Part shown: positions 51,657 through 61,664 of the stretch, piece by piece | Layout: each line of letters starts with the position of its first letter | Position numbering within the stretch: the first letter of the stretch is position 1 | NCBI GenBank assembly: GCA_002714185.1 | Contig: PAWM01000017.1 | Location: 36,183 to 100,182, forward strand | DNA length: 64,000 nt | Direction of reading: 5' to 3' | DNA from: Flavobacteriales bacterium | Lineage (GTDB): Bacteria; Bacteroidota; Bacteroidia; Flavobacteriales; TMED113 | Program-made: the position numbers and the translations under genes | The notes under the pieces: generated by a model | What the model saw: the letters and a program-made list of their open reading frames with translations, nothing else | What the model was told of the DNA's origin: nothing | Database searches by the model: none

Positions 51657-51664
51657 CAAAATTA
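51657..51664 (-). promoter_or_regulatory. candidate -7 element (TAATTTTG) for the four-gene secreted-enzyme operon
   Basis: CAAAATTA on + strand, about 39 bp upstream of the 51618 start. Confidence 0.4.
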
Positions 51665-51686
51665 ATTAGTTTATTTAACATATTAA

Positions 51687-53138
51687 TTATAAAATAATAA
51701 GTTTTTCAAAATGATTCAACTCATTTAACTCATTAATTACATTCACATAGTATAGTCCTGGAGATATACTTCCCAAAGGAACTATAGGATGATTAATACC
51801 AATTAAATCAGTATATATAATGTTTCCAGATAAATTATAAATTGTAATTACAGATTTTGAATCTAGATTAAATAAGGATAAATCTATGTAATCGTTAGCA
51901 GGATTAGGAAAAATAGAAACATCTATATGCACACTATTATCTTCTAAATTTATTACCAACCCTTCATCAACAATATCAACATTATAATCAATATAATTAA
52001 CCAAACCAGTACAATTGTTTATGACTTCTAAAGTAACTACATATTCACCAGGTTCATCATATATAAAATAAGGGTTCATTAAATTAGAATCAATATAACC
52101 ATCCTCATTAAAATCCCAAGAATAATAATTTTCATTTGAATTAAAATCTGATTCTGTATTGAAAAAATAAACTGTATCGTTTTGAATTGAATAATCAAAC
52201 AAGGGCAGTCCAAATGTGCTATTTTCTTGATTCATATTAGTATTAGTAAGAAAAACACCTGAATCAAGTCCAGCCCAATAATCTGAAACACCATCAACAA
52301 TTACTAATTTAATATGATAATTAGCATCTGGTAAAAGCAATAAATTAAATAACATAGGAATAGTATAGCCATCATAACCAATAGCATCACAAAATTCTCC
52401 ATTTGGATTATCTAAATATAAACACTCATTTTGACCTGGTAGACCAAATACTTCAGAATAAGGTCTAATAGTCCATGCAGATATCGGCTTATTCTCAATT
52501 TCACAGCTAATTATATTATTATTGAATTCTGAGTTTAAAATTAAGCCCGTTTCCATAATATTAACAGGATTTGAATCAAAGTTTGGATCAATATTTCCAT
52601 TAATTTCAGTAACAAAAAAAGCAAATGCATCTGCATAAAATGGGCTCATCCATTCAGTATATTCTTCTGAGCCAAAAATAACCTCAAAATTAAAGGAAGA
52701 AGAATCAGTAGATAAAACATCAAACTCTAATACACAAGCATCAAAAAGATCTACACTGGGAGTTATTACTCCATAATCCACTAAATAATTATGAAAAAAT
52801 GAATCAAAATATTCCACATTCCATTCTTCTCCACTGTCACCACTATTATTAGGTCCCTGAGCATAATCAATCATTCCACTTGTCATTAAAATTCCCCTGT
52901 TTAAACCAAAATCACCAAAACAATAATCACTATTCTGCGTGTAAGAAAAATTACCAATAGCCTGCTGACTACCTATGTATTCTATATTAGAGACTTCAAC
53001 ACCACATCCAAATAATTCAGAAACAATTATATTTTCTAAGTCATCTGAGCTCACATCAATTGAAGTTACTTCAAGTTGAGCAGAAACGTTTGAATAAAAA
53101 GAAATAAAAAAAATAACAATTAATACTCTATTAATCAT
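51687..53138 (-). CDS. secreted choice-of-anchor L-type protein with PKD-like domain and conventional T9SS C-terminal domain
   Basis: FSYTQNSDYCFGDFGLNRGILMTSGMIDYAQGPNNS; FEVIFGSEEYTEW..YADAFAFFV; YSWDFNEDGYIDS; SIFPNPANDYIDLSLF...GLYYVNV. Confidence 0.82.
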   Translation of the reverse strand: MINRVLIVIFFISFYSNVSAQLEVTSIDVSSDDLENIIVSELFGCGVEVSNIEYIGSQQAIGNFSYTQNSDYCFGDFGLNRGILMTSGMIDYAQGPNNSGDSGEEWNVEYFDSFFHNYLVDYGVITPSVDLFDACVLEFDVLSTDSSSFNFEVIFGSEEYTEWMSPFYADAFAFFVTEINGNIDPNFDSNPVNIMETGLILNSEFNNNIISCEIENKPISAWTIRPYSEVFGLPGQNECLYLDNPNGEFCDAIGYDGYTIPMLFNLLLLPDANYHIKLVIVDGVSDYWAGLDSGVFLTNTNMNQENSTFGLPLFDYSIQNDTVYFFNTESDFNSNENYYSWDFNEDGYIDSNLMNPYFIYDEPGEYVVTLEVINNCTGLVNYIDYNVDIVDEGLVINLEDNSVHIDVSIFPNPANDYIDLSLFNLDSKSVITIYNLSGNIIYTDLIGINHPIVPLGSISPGLYYVNVINELNELNHFEKLIIL

Positions 53139-53232
53139 ATAAATAAATTAGATTACTAATTAACATACAAATATCGTACCAAAATGGTGTAAAAAAAAAC
53201 ACATCTAGATTATTACTATGAACATAATTATA

Positions 53233-53240
53233 TATTTTTG
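53233..53240 (+). promoter_or_regulatory. candidate -7 element (TATTTTTG) immediately before the WD40 gene ATG
   Basis: TAnnTTTG match ending 7 nt before the ATG at 53248. Confidence 0.35.
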
Positions 53241-53247
53241 ACAATTT

Positions 53248-54549
53248 ATGAAAAACCTAATTGTTAGCATCATATTATTTACAACTATTTATGTTCAAGG
53301 ACAAAAAATAGAATTAATTGAGTCATTTATTGGCTATACTGAAAAATCGGAAATTATATCTTTCACTCCGAATCCAAAATTAATAATGAGTGGAAATTAT
53401 AAAGGAAGTTTAAATCTTTGGGACTTGGAACAAGAAAAATTAATTAAAACAATAGATGCTCATAAAAAATTTATTAATAACATTACATTTCATAGAAAAA
53501 AAAATCTTTTTTTAACGTGTTCACAAGACTCAACAATCAAACTATGGTCTTTCTACTCAAATAAAATTCTTGATTCTCTTAAAATCCAGCACATTCCAAC
53601 ACTAAGTTTTTTTAGAAAAAAAAATAACAATTACTTCGTTTGCACTAATAATGGACTAATATTTGAAAAAAATCCAAAAAAAGAAGAAATAATAGAAATC
53701 ATTAATCTCGATGAAACTATAAATGACGCACTTCTAACTGAGGATGAAACCAGGATTATCACTTGTGATAAAGAATCAATTAAAACTATTTCATTAGAAA
53801 ATGGAGAAATCATTAATGAAATAAAAAATCCATACAGCAGCCACTTTTTAAAAATTGAAATATACTCTACTGATACTTTAATAACATGGAGTGAGAATGG
53901 TATAATTAGTTATTGGGATTTAAATCAACAAATTCCGATAACTGAAATTCGCGCTAAAAATGCCTATAATAAATTATTAATAAATAGTTATTCTGAAATT
54001 ATTTTATCTGGCTACTATAACGACAGACCTCTTGTAATTAATTTAAAAGAAATAGAACTTGAAAAAAAATATAGTGAAAACATGATTGTAGTAAATACTT
54101 TTTTATCAAGTTTAGACCAAGAGTATTTAGTTAGTGCAGATGTGAATGACAGGCATAGATTGATGACGATTAGAGAAGTTGATTTTTCCCCACTTGTAAT
54201 TCAAGAAAGAAAACTACAAGACGAAAAAGTATTTGAAATTTCATCCAGATATGTATTAATTAATATATGGGATGACGAGAAGATTGACGGAGATACATTA
54301 TCCATTAATTTTAATGGAAAATGGGTACTCAAAGACTACCACTTAATTAAAGAAGAAAAAACCATTTTATTACCTCTTAAAAAAAATGAAGCAAATGAAA
54401 TTATTTTTCATGCTGAAAACTTAGGAAGTATTCCACCTAATACTGCTGCAGTAAGACTAGAATATGATAATGGTACGAAAAAAGAGTTTAATATGCGATC
54501 TGATTTTGATGCAAACGGTATTATTAAATTAATTCAAAAAGATAAATAA
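53248..54549 (+). CDS. exported WD40-repeat protein
   Basis: Signal peptide; GNYKGSLNLWDLEQEKLIKTIDAHKKFINNITFHRKKNLFLTCSQDSTIKLWSF. Confidence 0.78.
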   Translation: MKNLIVSIILFTTIYVQGQKIELIESFIGYTEKSEIISFTPNPKLIMSGNYKGSLNLWDLEQEKLIKTIDAHKKFINNITFHRKKNLFLTCSQDSTIKLWSFYSNKILDSLKIQHIPTLSFFRKKNNNYFVCTNNGLIFEKNPKKEEIIEIINLDETINDALLTEDETRIITCDKESIKTISLENGEIINEIKNPYSSHFLKIEIYSTDTLITWSENGIISYWDLNQQIPITEIRAKNAYNKLLINSYSEIILSGYYNDRPLVINLKEIELEKKYSENMIVVNTFLSSLDQEYLVSADVNDRHRLMTIREVDFSPLVIQERKLQDEKVFEISSRYVLINIWDDEKIDGDTLSINFNGKWVLKDYHLIKEEKTILLPLKKNEANEIIFHAENLGSIPPNTAAVRLEYDNGTKKEFNMRSDFDANGIIKLIQKDK

Positions 54550-54550
54550 A

Positions 54551-55312
54551 TTATATATTATTAATCACATTAATCCTTTGAAAGACACAATCCTCTATTC
54601 TGATAGAATCTGCTAAATGCCAATCTATTGTCCCATCACCATCGGAATCTAAAATATAATCATTAATAGTGGGATTAAATAAATCTAAATTAGGAGGGTT
54701 ATCCACCCCCATAAATGAACTAGGAGCAGCAGTAGCTCGATATAATGTAGCATTAAAAGTTCCTGACATAATACCATTATTTATATCAAGTTCAGCAATA
54801 TTTAACTCTGCATCATAACCATAATATTCAATACCTAAACCTCCATTATCATTACCATCTTGATCACGTTCTAGCTTGTAATAAGCCGAAATTACATTGG
54901 TTGGCAAATCCGGGTGATTAGAATAATGACTACCTGCAATATACATTTGTTCACTTATATCATTGACATAGGCTGTAATAATTAACTTATGCATTACATC
55001 TTCTTCTTCCGTAACATACCAATCATATTCATTACAATTATTTTGAGATTTAAAATAATCATTGGCTTCAATTTGAATAGTGAAATAAGTATTATCCGCT
55101 GAGCCATCTGTCCATTGATCTAATTTTACAAATTCATGATCTGCACACCCACCTACATCATCATCAGAGGTGAAATTGACTTTAGCCTGGTAACTCTCTG
55201 GAGCCATATCAATTATAGCAATTAGTCTATTTTCTAATCCTGCATTAAATGTTGTATCACTACATGAAAACAAAAAAATAACACAAAGGAATAAAGAGAG
55301 GTTACGTATCAT
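54551..55312 (-). CDS. hypothetical lipoprotein
   Basis: Lipobox LCVIFLFSCSD; no recognised family. Confidence 0.65.
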   Translation of the reverse strand: MIRNLSLFLCVIFLFSCSDTTFNAGLENRLIAIIDMAPESYQAKVNFTSDDDVGGCADHEFVKLDQWTDGSADNTYFTIQIEANDYFKSQNNCNEYDWYVTEEEDVMHKLIITAYVNDISEQMYIAGSHYSNHPDLPTNVISAYYKLERDQDGNDNGGLGIEYYGYDAELNIAELDINNGIMSGTFNATLYRATAAPSSFMGVDNPPNLDLFNPTINDYILDSDGDGTIDWHLADSIRIEDCVFQRINVINNI

Positions 55313-55420
55313 AATTATTTTTTTTTGAATTTTTACAAAGTAAATTTAATTATTATTATTAACATAATAACTTGAAAAAATTAAAATTATATATAATTTA
55401 GAACTCACTCTAATCAAAAA

Positions 55421-56572
55421 ATGAAAAAAAAATATACAATTATTACCGCAATGTCAGGTGGAGTAGATTCTAGTGTAGCTGCTTTGCTTTTAAAACAAGC
55501 AGGGCATAATGTAATAGGTTTGTTTATGAGAAATTGGCACGATGAATCTTTAACGACTAATAATGAGTGTCCTTGGATTGAAGACAGTAATGATGCACTT
55601 CAAATTTGTGAACAATTAAATATACCTTTTCAAATAATTGATTTAAGCAAAGAATATAAGGAACGTATTGTAGACTACATGATTAAGGAATACTCCATCG
55701 GCAATACACCTAATCCAGATATACTTTGCAACAGAGAAATTAAATTTGATGTGTTTTTACAATATGCTATGAAACTGAAAGCTGATTTTATTGCTACTGG
55801 TCACTATTGTGTTAAATCAAAATATAAAAATATATATCAATTAAAAAGGGGACGAGACCGAATAAAAGATCAAAGTTATTTTCTTTGTCAAATAAATCAA
55901 GAACAACTAAAAAAAACTATGTTCCCTATCGGGAATTACACAAAGAAAGAGGTAAGAGAAATTGCAGAGGAAAATAATTTAATTACAGCCACTAAAAAAG
56001 ATTCGCAGGGTCTTTGTTTTGTAGGAAAAATAAAATTACCTGAATTTCTTCAAAATCAATTAAAGAAAAAAAAAGGAGACATTATTGAAATCTCCAACAA
56101 AGCCAATCTATATAAATTAAATATAGAAACAGGAGAAGAAAGAAAATATTCTATTTCTGACGGAAAAAAAATTGGTGAGCATATTGGAGCACACTACTTT
56201 ACAATTGGACAAAGAAAAGGGTTAAATATTGGAGGAAAAAAATATCCGATGTTTGTCATAGGTACTGATGTGAAAACTAATACTATATTTGTAGGAATGG
56301 GCAAAAATCACCCTGGATTATTTAGAACTCATCTTAAAATCTACCATCACAATATAAATTGGCTAAGAAAAGATAAAAAATTAAATATTGGCGATGAAAA
56401 AGATTACTTTGTAAGAATTAGACATAGACAAAATCTACAAAAAGCAACTCTCAAAATGACAAAAGATTATTTATTTATAATATTTATGCACTGTCAAAGA
56501 GGAATTGCTAAAGGACAATTTGCTGCATGGTATGAAAATGATGAATTAATTGGATCAGGCCCTATTAATTAA
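55421..56572 (+). CDS. mnmA: tRNA-specific 2-thiouridylase
   Basis: AMSGGVDSSVAALLLKQAGHNVIGLFMRNW; TPNPDILCNREIKF; FATGHY; GLCFVGK; GQRKGLNIGG; CQRGIAKGQFAAWY. Confidence 0.96.
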   Translation: MKKKYTIITAMSGGVDSSVAALLLKQAGHNVIGLFMRNWHDESLTTNNECPWIEDSNDALQICEQLNIPFQIIDLSKEYKERIVDYMIKEYSIGNTPNPDILCNREIKFDVFLQYAMKLKADFIATGHYCVKSKYKNIYQLKRGRDRIKDQSYFLCQINQEQLKKTMFPIGNYTKKEVREIAEENNLITATKKDSQGLCFVGKIKLPEFLQNQLKKKKGDIIEISNKANLYKLNIETGEERKYSISDGKKIGEHIGAHYFTIGQRKGLNIGGKKYPMFVIGTDVKTNTIFVGMGKNHPGLFRTHLKIYHHNINWLRKDKKLNIGDEKDYFVRIRHRQNLQKATLKMTKDYLFIIFMHCQRGIAKGQFAAWYENDELIGSGPIN

Positions 56573-56573
56573 A

Positions 56574-58442
56574 TCACAGATTTTTAAAAGAATTATTAAT
56601 ATACTTCGTTAATTCTTCTCCCTTAAGTAAATTATTTGCTAATAATGCAAGGTCTATTGACTGCTTAATTAAATTAGATTTAGCTTTGCCTTTCAATCCG
56701 TTAATTTTATTTATTAATTTATGATTTGAGTTAACAACTAAATTATAAGAATCTGGCATATTACCCATACCCATCATTGGACCACCACCAGTCATGCTCA
56801 TTTCCTTCATTCTTCGCATGAATTCAGATTGAGTAATAGCAATTGGTGATGAATTAGGACTCAAAGAATCAAAAGAAACTATAAAACCTTCTTTGGGTAA
56901 TGCTTTTTCAAATAATGGCTTCAACTTATTTTGATCTTCTTCTGATAGTACAGACTCAATTTTTTCATCTTTTTTAATTAAATTATCAATAATATCACTA
57001 TCAACTCTTACAAAAGAAGCCTTTTCTAGTTTACTTTCCAACTTTTGAATAACATGAGAAACTATAGGACTATCAAGAACTAGTACTTCATAGCCTTTTT
57101 CTTGAGCTTTAGAAACATACATATGTTGTGCATCTAAATTATTTGTGTATAAATATATTGTTTTATCATCTTTATCTTTCTGTTTATCCTTAATATGCTC
57201 ACTAAATTCACTGATTGTATAATACTTTTCCTCAACAGTTCTATATAAGGCGAATTCTTGAGATCTGTCATAAAATTTATCATCAGATAACATTCCATAT
57301 TCAACAATAATATTCATATCACTCCATTTCTTTTCAAAATTTGGACGATCCTTTTTAAACATATCTTTCAATCTATCCGATACTTTCTTACTAATATGAC
57401 TAGATATTTTTTTAACATTAGAATCACTTTGTAAAGCAGATCTTGAAACATTTAAAGGAATGTCAGGTGAATCAATTACACCTTGCAATAAAGCTAAGAA
57501 ATCTGGGACTACTCCTTCTAATGAATCAGTGACAAAAACTTGATTACAATATAATTGTATCTTTTGCCTATTCAAATCCATACCTGCATTAATTTTAGGA
57601 AAATACAAAACACCCGTTAACTCAAACGGAAAATCTACATTAAGATGTATATGAAACAAAGGATCATCAAAATTAAAAGGATATAATTCCTTATAAAAAT
57701 TCTTATAATCTTCGTCCTTTAATTTTTTAGGTGCTATGGTCCAAGCTGGATTTGGATTATTAATAATATTATCTTCTACAACATCCACCTCTTCTCCCTT
57801 TTCATTTTTTTCTTTTTTAGTTTTAGTACCAAATTTTATCTCAACAGGCAAGAACTTACAATACTTACTCAATAAATTTGACAACTTAGTTTCTTCCAAA
57901 TAATCTTCAGAATCTTTATCAATAAACAGCTTTATCTCTGTACCTCTCTCTTGCTTATCATGTTCTTTCAAATTATATTCAGGACTTCCATCACATTCCC
58001 AAAAACAACCTTTTTCTTTTTTAATATGAGATTTAGTAATAATCTGAACTTTTTCAGCTACCATAAATGCAGAATAAAAACCAAGTCCAAAATGCCCAAT
58101 AATTCCGGATTTATCATTTTTGTCCTCATATTTTTTTAAAAAATCCTCAGCACCTGAAAATGCTACTTGATTAATATATTGTTTCACTTCATCTCTACTC
58201 ATACCAATACCCTTATCAATAATTGAGATTGTTTTATCTTTTTTATTTACAACAATTTCAATTGTCAAGTCATTCAAGTCACCTTTAAAAGATCCAATTG
58301 ATGATAATTTTTTTAATTTAGTCGTTGCATCCACAGCATTTGACACAAGTTCCCTAAGAAAAATCTCCTGATCAGTATATAAAAACTTTTTAATAATTGG
58401 AAAAATATTTTCTGCTTGTACTTTAATCTTACCTTTACTCAT
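56574..58442 (-). CDS. htpG: molecular chaperone HtpG (Hsp90)
   Basis: FLRELVSNAVDATTKLKKLS; IIDKGIGMSRDE; GHFGLGFYSAFMVA; LNVSRSALQSD. Confidence 0.96.
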   Translation of the reverse strand: MSKGKIKVQAENIFPIIKKFLYTDQEIFLRELVSNAVDATTKLKKLSSIGSFKGDLNDLTIEIVVNKKDKTISIIDKGIGMSRDEVKQYINQVAFSGAEDFLKKYEDKNDKSGIIGHFGLGFYSAFMVAEKVQIITKSHIKKEKGCFWECDGSPEYNLKEHDKQERGTEIKLFIDKDSEDYLEETKLSNLLSKYCKFLPVEIKFGTKTKKEKNEKGEEVDVVEDNIINNPNPAWTIAPKKLKDEDYKNFYKELYPFNFDDPLFHIHLNVDFPFELTGVLYFPKINAGMDLNRQKIQLYCNQVFVTDSLEGVVPDFLALLQGVIDSPDIPLNVSRSALQSDSNVKKISSHISKKVSDRLKDMFKKDRPNFEKKWSDMNIIVEYGMLSDDKFYDRSQEFALYRTVEEKYYTISEFSEHIKDKQKDKDDKTIYLYTNNLDAQHMYVSKAQEKGYEVLVLDSPIVSHVIQKLESKLEKASFVRVDSDIIDNLIKKDEKIESVLSEEDQNKLKPLFEKALPKEGFIVSFDSLSPNSSPIAITQSEFMRRMKEMSMTGGGPMMGMGNMPDSYNLVVNSNHKLINKINGLKGKAKSNLIKQSIDLALLANNLLKGEELTKYINNSFKNL

Positions 58443-58582
58443 TTTAATAATATTTTAAATCTACTAACTCGCGAATTTAATAAAAATAATAAACACACAA
58501 AACTTATATTTATTCCGATGTCTAATTTTAAAAACATTAATTAAAGTAATAATACTTTTTTAATTATTAATTTAAAAAATTG

Positions 58583-58590
58583 TAGATTTG
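58583..58590 (+). promoter_or_regulatory. candidate -7 element (TAGATTTG)
   Basis: TAnnTTTG match overlapping the ORF-track TTG start at 58588; supports the downstream ATG at 58615 as the real start. Confidence 0.45.
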
Positions 58591-58614
58591 GAGCTATTAA
58601 ATGCTTTATCTATT

Positions 58615-59250
58615 ATGAATTTCAAATTTCTATCAAAAATCAATGAACAAAAAAATAGATTAATAATGTTTTTATTATCATTTTATGATGATTATAAAAA
58701 ATATCTTCAAATTATTTTACCTACAACAGTTTTACTTCTTGGAATTTGGCTCACTAATATTATACTTCAGCCGATAAAATTTGAAAAAGAACGAGAATAT
58801 AGATATGATTTTATAAAAGAAAAATTAATAGACATAAGAAGTGCACAATTAGCATATAAAGAACGAACAGGCCGATTCACTAACAGTTTTGAAGAATTAG
58901 TACAATTTGTTAAACTAGATTCATTTATATTAGTACAAAAAACCGATACACTTGAAACTTATTACAACGACATATATAAAGAAAATATGGTAAGAGACAT
59001 TACTATTATTGACACTTTAGGTAGAGTAAGTGTTTTAGACTCTCTATTTGGCTCTAACTACCCTATTGATTCACTATCATATGTGCCACCTTTAAATCAA
59101 TTACAATTTGATTTGAATGCTGGTACAATTAATAAATCTAAAATAGATGTACCTGTTTTCGAAGCTAAAGATCCTAGTCCATATGATGCACAAAAACCTT
59201 TAATTATTGGATCAATGATAGAAGCGAATTTAAATGGAAATTGGCAGTAA
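58615..59250 (+). CDS. hypothetical single-TM membrane protein
   Basis: From ATG 58615 MNFKFLSKINEQ...; one TM (IILPTTVLLLGIWLTNIIL), then REYRYDFIKEKLIDIRSAQLAYKERTGRFTNSFEELV. Confidence 0.7.
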   Translation: MNFKFLSKINEQKNRLIMFLLSFYDDYKKYLQIILPTTVLLLGIWLTNIILQPIKFEKEREYRYDFIKEKLIDIRSAQLAYKERTGRFTNSFEELVQFVKLDSFILVQKTDTLETYYNDIYKENMVRDITIIDTLGRVSVLDSLFGSNYPIDSLSYVPPLNQLQFDLNAGTINKSKIDVPVFEAKDPSPYDAQKPLIIGSMIEANLNGNWQ

Positions 59251-59262
59251 TTTAAAATAAAA

Positions 59263-60051
59263 GTGACTACTGATTTAAAATTAATTATATATATAAATCA
59301 AGATATTTTTTCGTACACAATTTTCAATACCAATAAAAATTGTTTTGAAGAAATCAATCAATATAATCTATTAAGAAATCAGAAAAATCTATCAGAAGAA
59401 ATATTAAAAACAATTGAATCAAATTCAATTTTATCAAAAAATTATAGTAAAATACTATGCGCAGTTGATTTTGAAACATCAACATTCATCCCAATAGAAT
59501 TATTTAATAAAAATAACATCAATCATTATATAAATGACAACAATCAAGAAAATAAAATTGAATATATAAAACAACAGTTTATAGACTGTTATACATTGTT
59601 CACTATCCCGAAAAATATATTAGAAATATTAGAAACTAAATATAATAATATCCACATCAAGCCTTTCGCATCAATAATTGTAGATTATGCGATGCATATA
59701 CACAACAAAAATGATAGCCAAATACTAACTCAAGTTAATAAAAATAATTTTCATATTACATTTGTAAATAATGGACAATTTATTTTTTATAATAAGTTTA
59801 ATTTTGAAAGCACTGACGACTTCTTATATTATTTCATGAATTGTTTACATATATTAGAAATTGACGGTAAAAAAACTAACACATTTGTAATTACTGAACT
59901 TGACAATAAACTAGAATTATTTCAAAAATTAAGTAAGTATTTACAAATTTTATTTCTTGAAAAACCCTCAAACTTTTTGTACAAAAATCAAATTTTAGAA
60001 TATGAAACATATAAAAATCATAAATTATTTAGTCAATTAATATGCGAATAA
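59263..60051 (+). CDS. DUF3822 family protein (GTG start)
   Basis: 262 aa upstream of and overlapping rsmD, the DUF3822 context in Bacteroidota; YKQQFIDCYTLFTIPKNILEIL..NNGQFIFYNKFNFESTDDFLYY. Confidence 0.7.
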   Translation: MTTDLKLIIYINQDIFSYTIFNTNKNCFEEINQYNLLRNQKNLSEEILKTIESNSILSKNYSKILCAVDFETSTFIPIELFNKNNINHYINDNNQENKIEYIKQQFIDCYTLFTIPKNILEILETKYNNIHIKPFASIIVDYAMHIHNKNDSQILTQVNKNNFHITFVNNGQFIFYNKFNFESTDDFLYYFMNCLHILEIDGKKTNTFVITELDNKLELFQKLSKYLQILFLEKPSNFLYKNQILEYETYKNHKLFSQLICE

Positions 60052-60584
60052 TTGCAGGTATCCACAAAAATAGACGACTAGATTTTAAAAATCTTAATAT
60101 TAGACCAACTACAAATTTTGCAAAAGAAAGTTTATTTAATATTTTAAATAATTACTTTGATTTTGAAAAAATATCAGCACTGGACCTGTTCGCAGGTTCT
60201 GGAAATATTAGCTATGAATTTATTTCTAGAGGTTGCAAAAAAATAGTTGCTGTTGAAAAAAATAAAAAATGTATAAATTTTATAAATAAAATAAAATGCA
60301 AATTGACACTTGACAACTTAACGATTTACTGTTCAGATGTTATAAGTTATTTAAAAAAAGAAACACAATCTTATGATGTAATTTTTCTAGACCCTCCATT
60401 TAATTATACACAAAATCAATATGATGAAATAATCCGAATTATTATCAATAATAAACTGTTAAATGAAAATACTATGATTATCATTGAACACGGAAAATTT
60501 ATTAATTTTGATTCTCATCCACTTTATTTAAAAACAAAAAAATATGGACGAGTACATTTTAGTTTTTTAAAAAATGAAAAATAA
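60042..60584 (+). CDS. rsmD: 16S rRNA (guanine966-N2)-methyltransferase
   Basis: MRIIAGIHKNRRL..RPTTNFAKESLFNIL; ALDLFAGSGNISYEFISRGCKKIVAVEKN; VIFLDPPF. Confidence 0.93.
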   Translation: MRIIAGIHKNRRLDFKNLNIRPTTNFAKESLFNILNNYFDFEKISALDLFAGSGNISYEFISRGCKKIVAVEKNKKCINFINKIKCKLTLDNLTIYCSDVISYLKKETQSYDVIFLDPPFNYTQNQYDEIIRIIINNKLLNENTMIIIEHGKFINFDSHPLYLKTKKYGRVHFSFLKNEK

Positions 60585-61044
60585 TTATGCAATATTTCCT
60601 GGAAGCTTTGACCCTATAACATTAGGTCACATAAGTATTATACATAACAGCTTAAAAATATTCCCAACTATCATAGTAGCTATTGGTGTCAATAATAATA
60701 AAAACAATATGTATAGTTTGACAAAAAGAAAAGAATTAATTGAGTCTGTTTTTCAAAATGAACAAAGAATATTAATTAAAGAATATCAAATATTGACAGT
60801 AGATTTTTGTAAAAAAAACAATGCTAATCACATAATACGGGGAGTAAGAAATACCCAAGACTTCAAATACGAAAGAGATATCGCACTTGCTAATGAAGAA
60901 TTAGATAGCAATATCAAAACTATTTTCATTCCAGCAAAAAAAGAACACATATTTATATCCTCTACTATTGTTAGAGAAATCATCACACATAAAGGTGACT
61001 TAACATCTTTCCTACACCCTCAGACAATAAATCAAATAACTTAA
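60574..61044 (+). CDS. coaD: pantetheine-phosphate adenylyltransferase
   Basis: AIFPGSFDPITLGHISII; NHIIRGVRNTQDFKYERDIALANEEL; ISSTIVREI. Confidence 0.96.
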   Translation: MKNNYAIFPGSFDPITLGHISIIHNSLKIFPTIIVAIGVNNNKNNMYSLTKRKELIESVFQNEQRILIKEYQILTVDFCKKNNANHIIRGVRNTQDFKYERDIALANEELDSNIKTIFIPAKKEHIFISSTIVREIITHKGDLTSFLHPQTINQIT

Positions 61045-61664
61045 TAATTCAAAAAAAAAGTAAATACATCTTTTATTAAAGTATATGTTTTAATTTGATT
61101 TAAATTATGTGACCTGACCCACTTTACCTTTTTTATACCCTCAGAAATCTGCGGAATTAATTCATTCTTACAATTGGAAGACATTAAAAACCATTTTGTT
61201 TCTTTCAGATATATTTTTGATTTAATACAATACATGTGATAAGTCGAAAAAGATTGGGAATTAATATATTTAATTTCAACATTAGTTTCCTCTTTCAATT
61301 CTCTAATTGCAGTTTTTTCAGAATTCTCATTGTTTTCTATTTTTCCTTTTGGCAAATCCCATATTTGATTTTTATAAATCATCAAAACATCTTTATGTTT
61401 ATTTTGCACAACCCCGCCGGCTGCAACAATAAAATTAAATTGTGACTTGAATTTTTTAAAACAACTTAAAGGACTATCAGTAATATAAATAATATTTTTA
61501 TCTAAAAAATAATTTTTTGAATTCAAATAAGTCATTAAGTCTCTATACGATGATATCAATTTATAATCAAATTTTATACTCTTCAGTAAATAATTTTTGG
61601 GATTAGAATCAGGAATAAACGATAAAAAAAAATTATTAATAAAAACTTTATAAATTTGTGACAT
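61041..61664 (-). CDS. NUDIX hydrolase
   Basis: Nudix box-like GKIENNENSEKTAIRELKEETNVE; AAGGVVQNKHKDVLMIYKNQIWDLPKGK. Confidence 0.9.
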   Translation of the reverse strand: MSQIYKVFINNFFLSFIPDSNPKNYLLKSIKFDYKLISSYRDLMTYLNSKNYFLDKNIIYITDSPLSCFKKFKSQFNFIVAAGGVVQNKHKDVLMIYKNQIWDLPKGKIENNENSEKTAIRELKEETNVEIKYINSQSFSTYHMYCIKSKIYLKETKWFLMSSNCKNELIPQISEGIKKVKWVRSHNLNQIKTYTLIKDVFTFFLNY

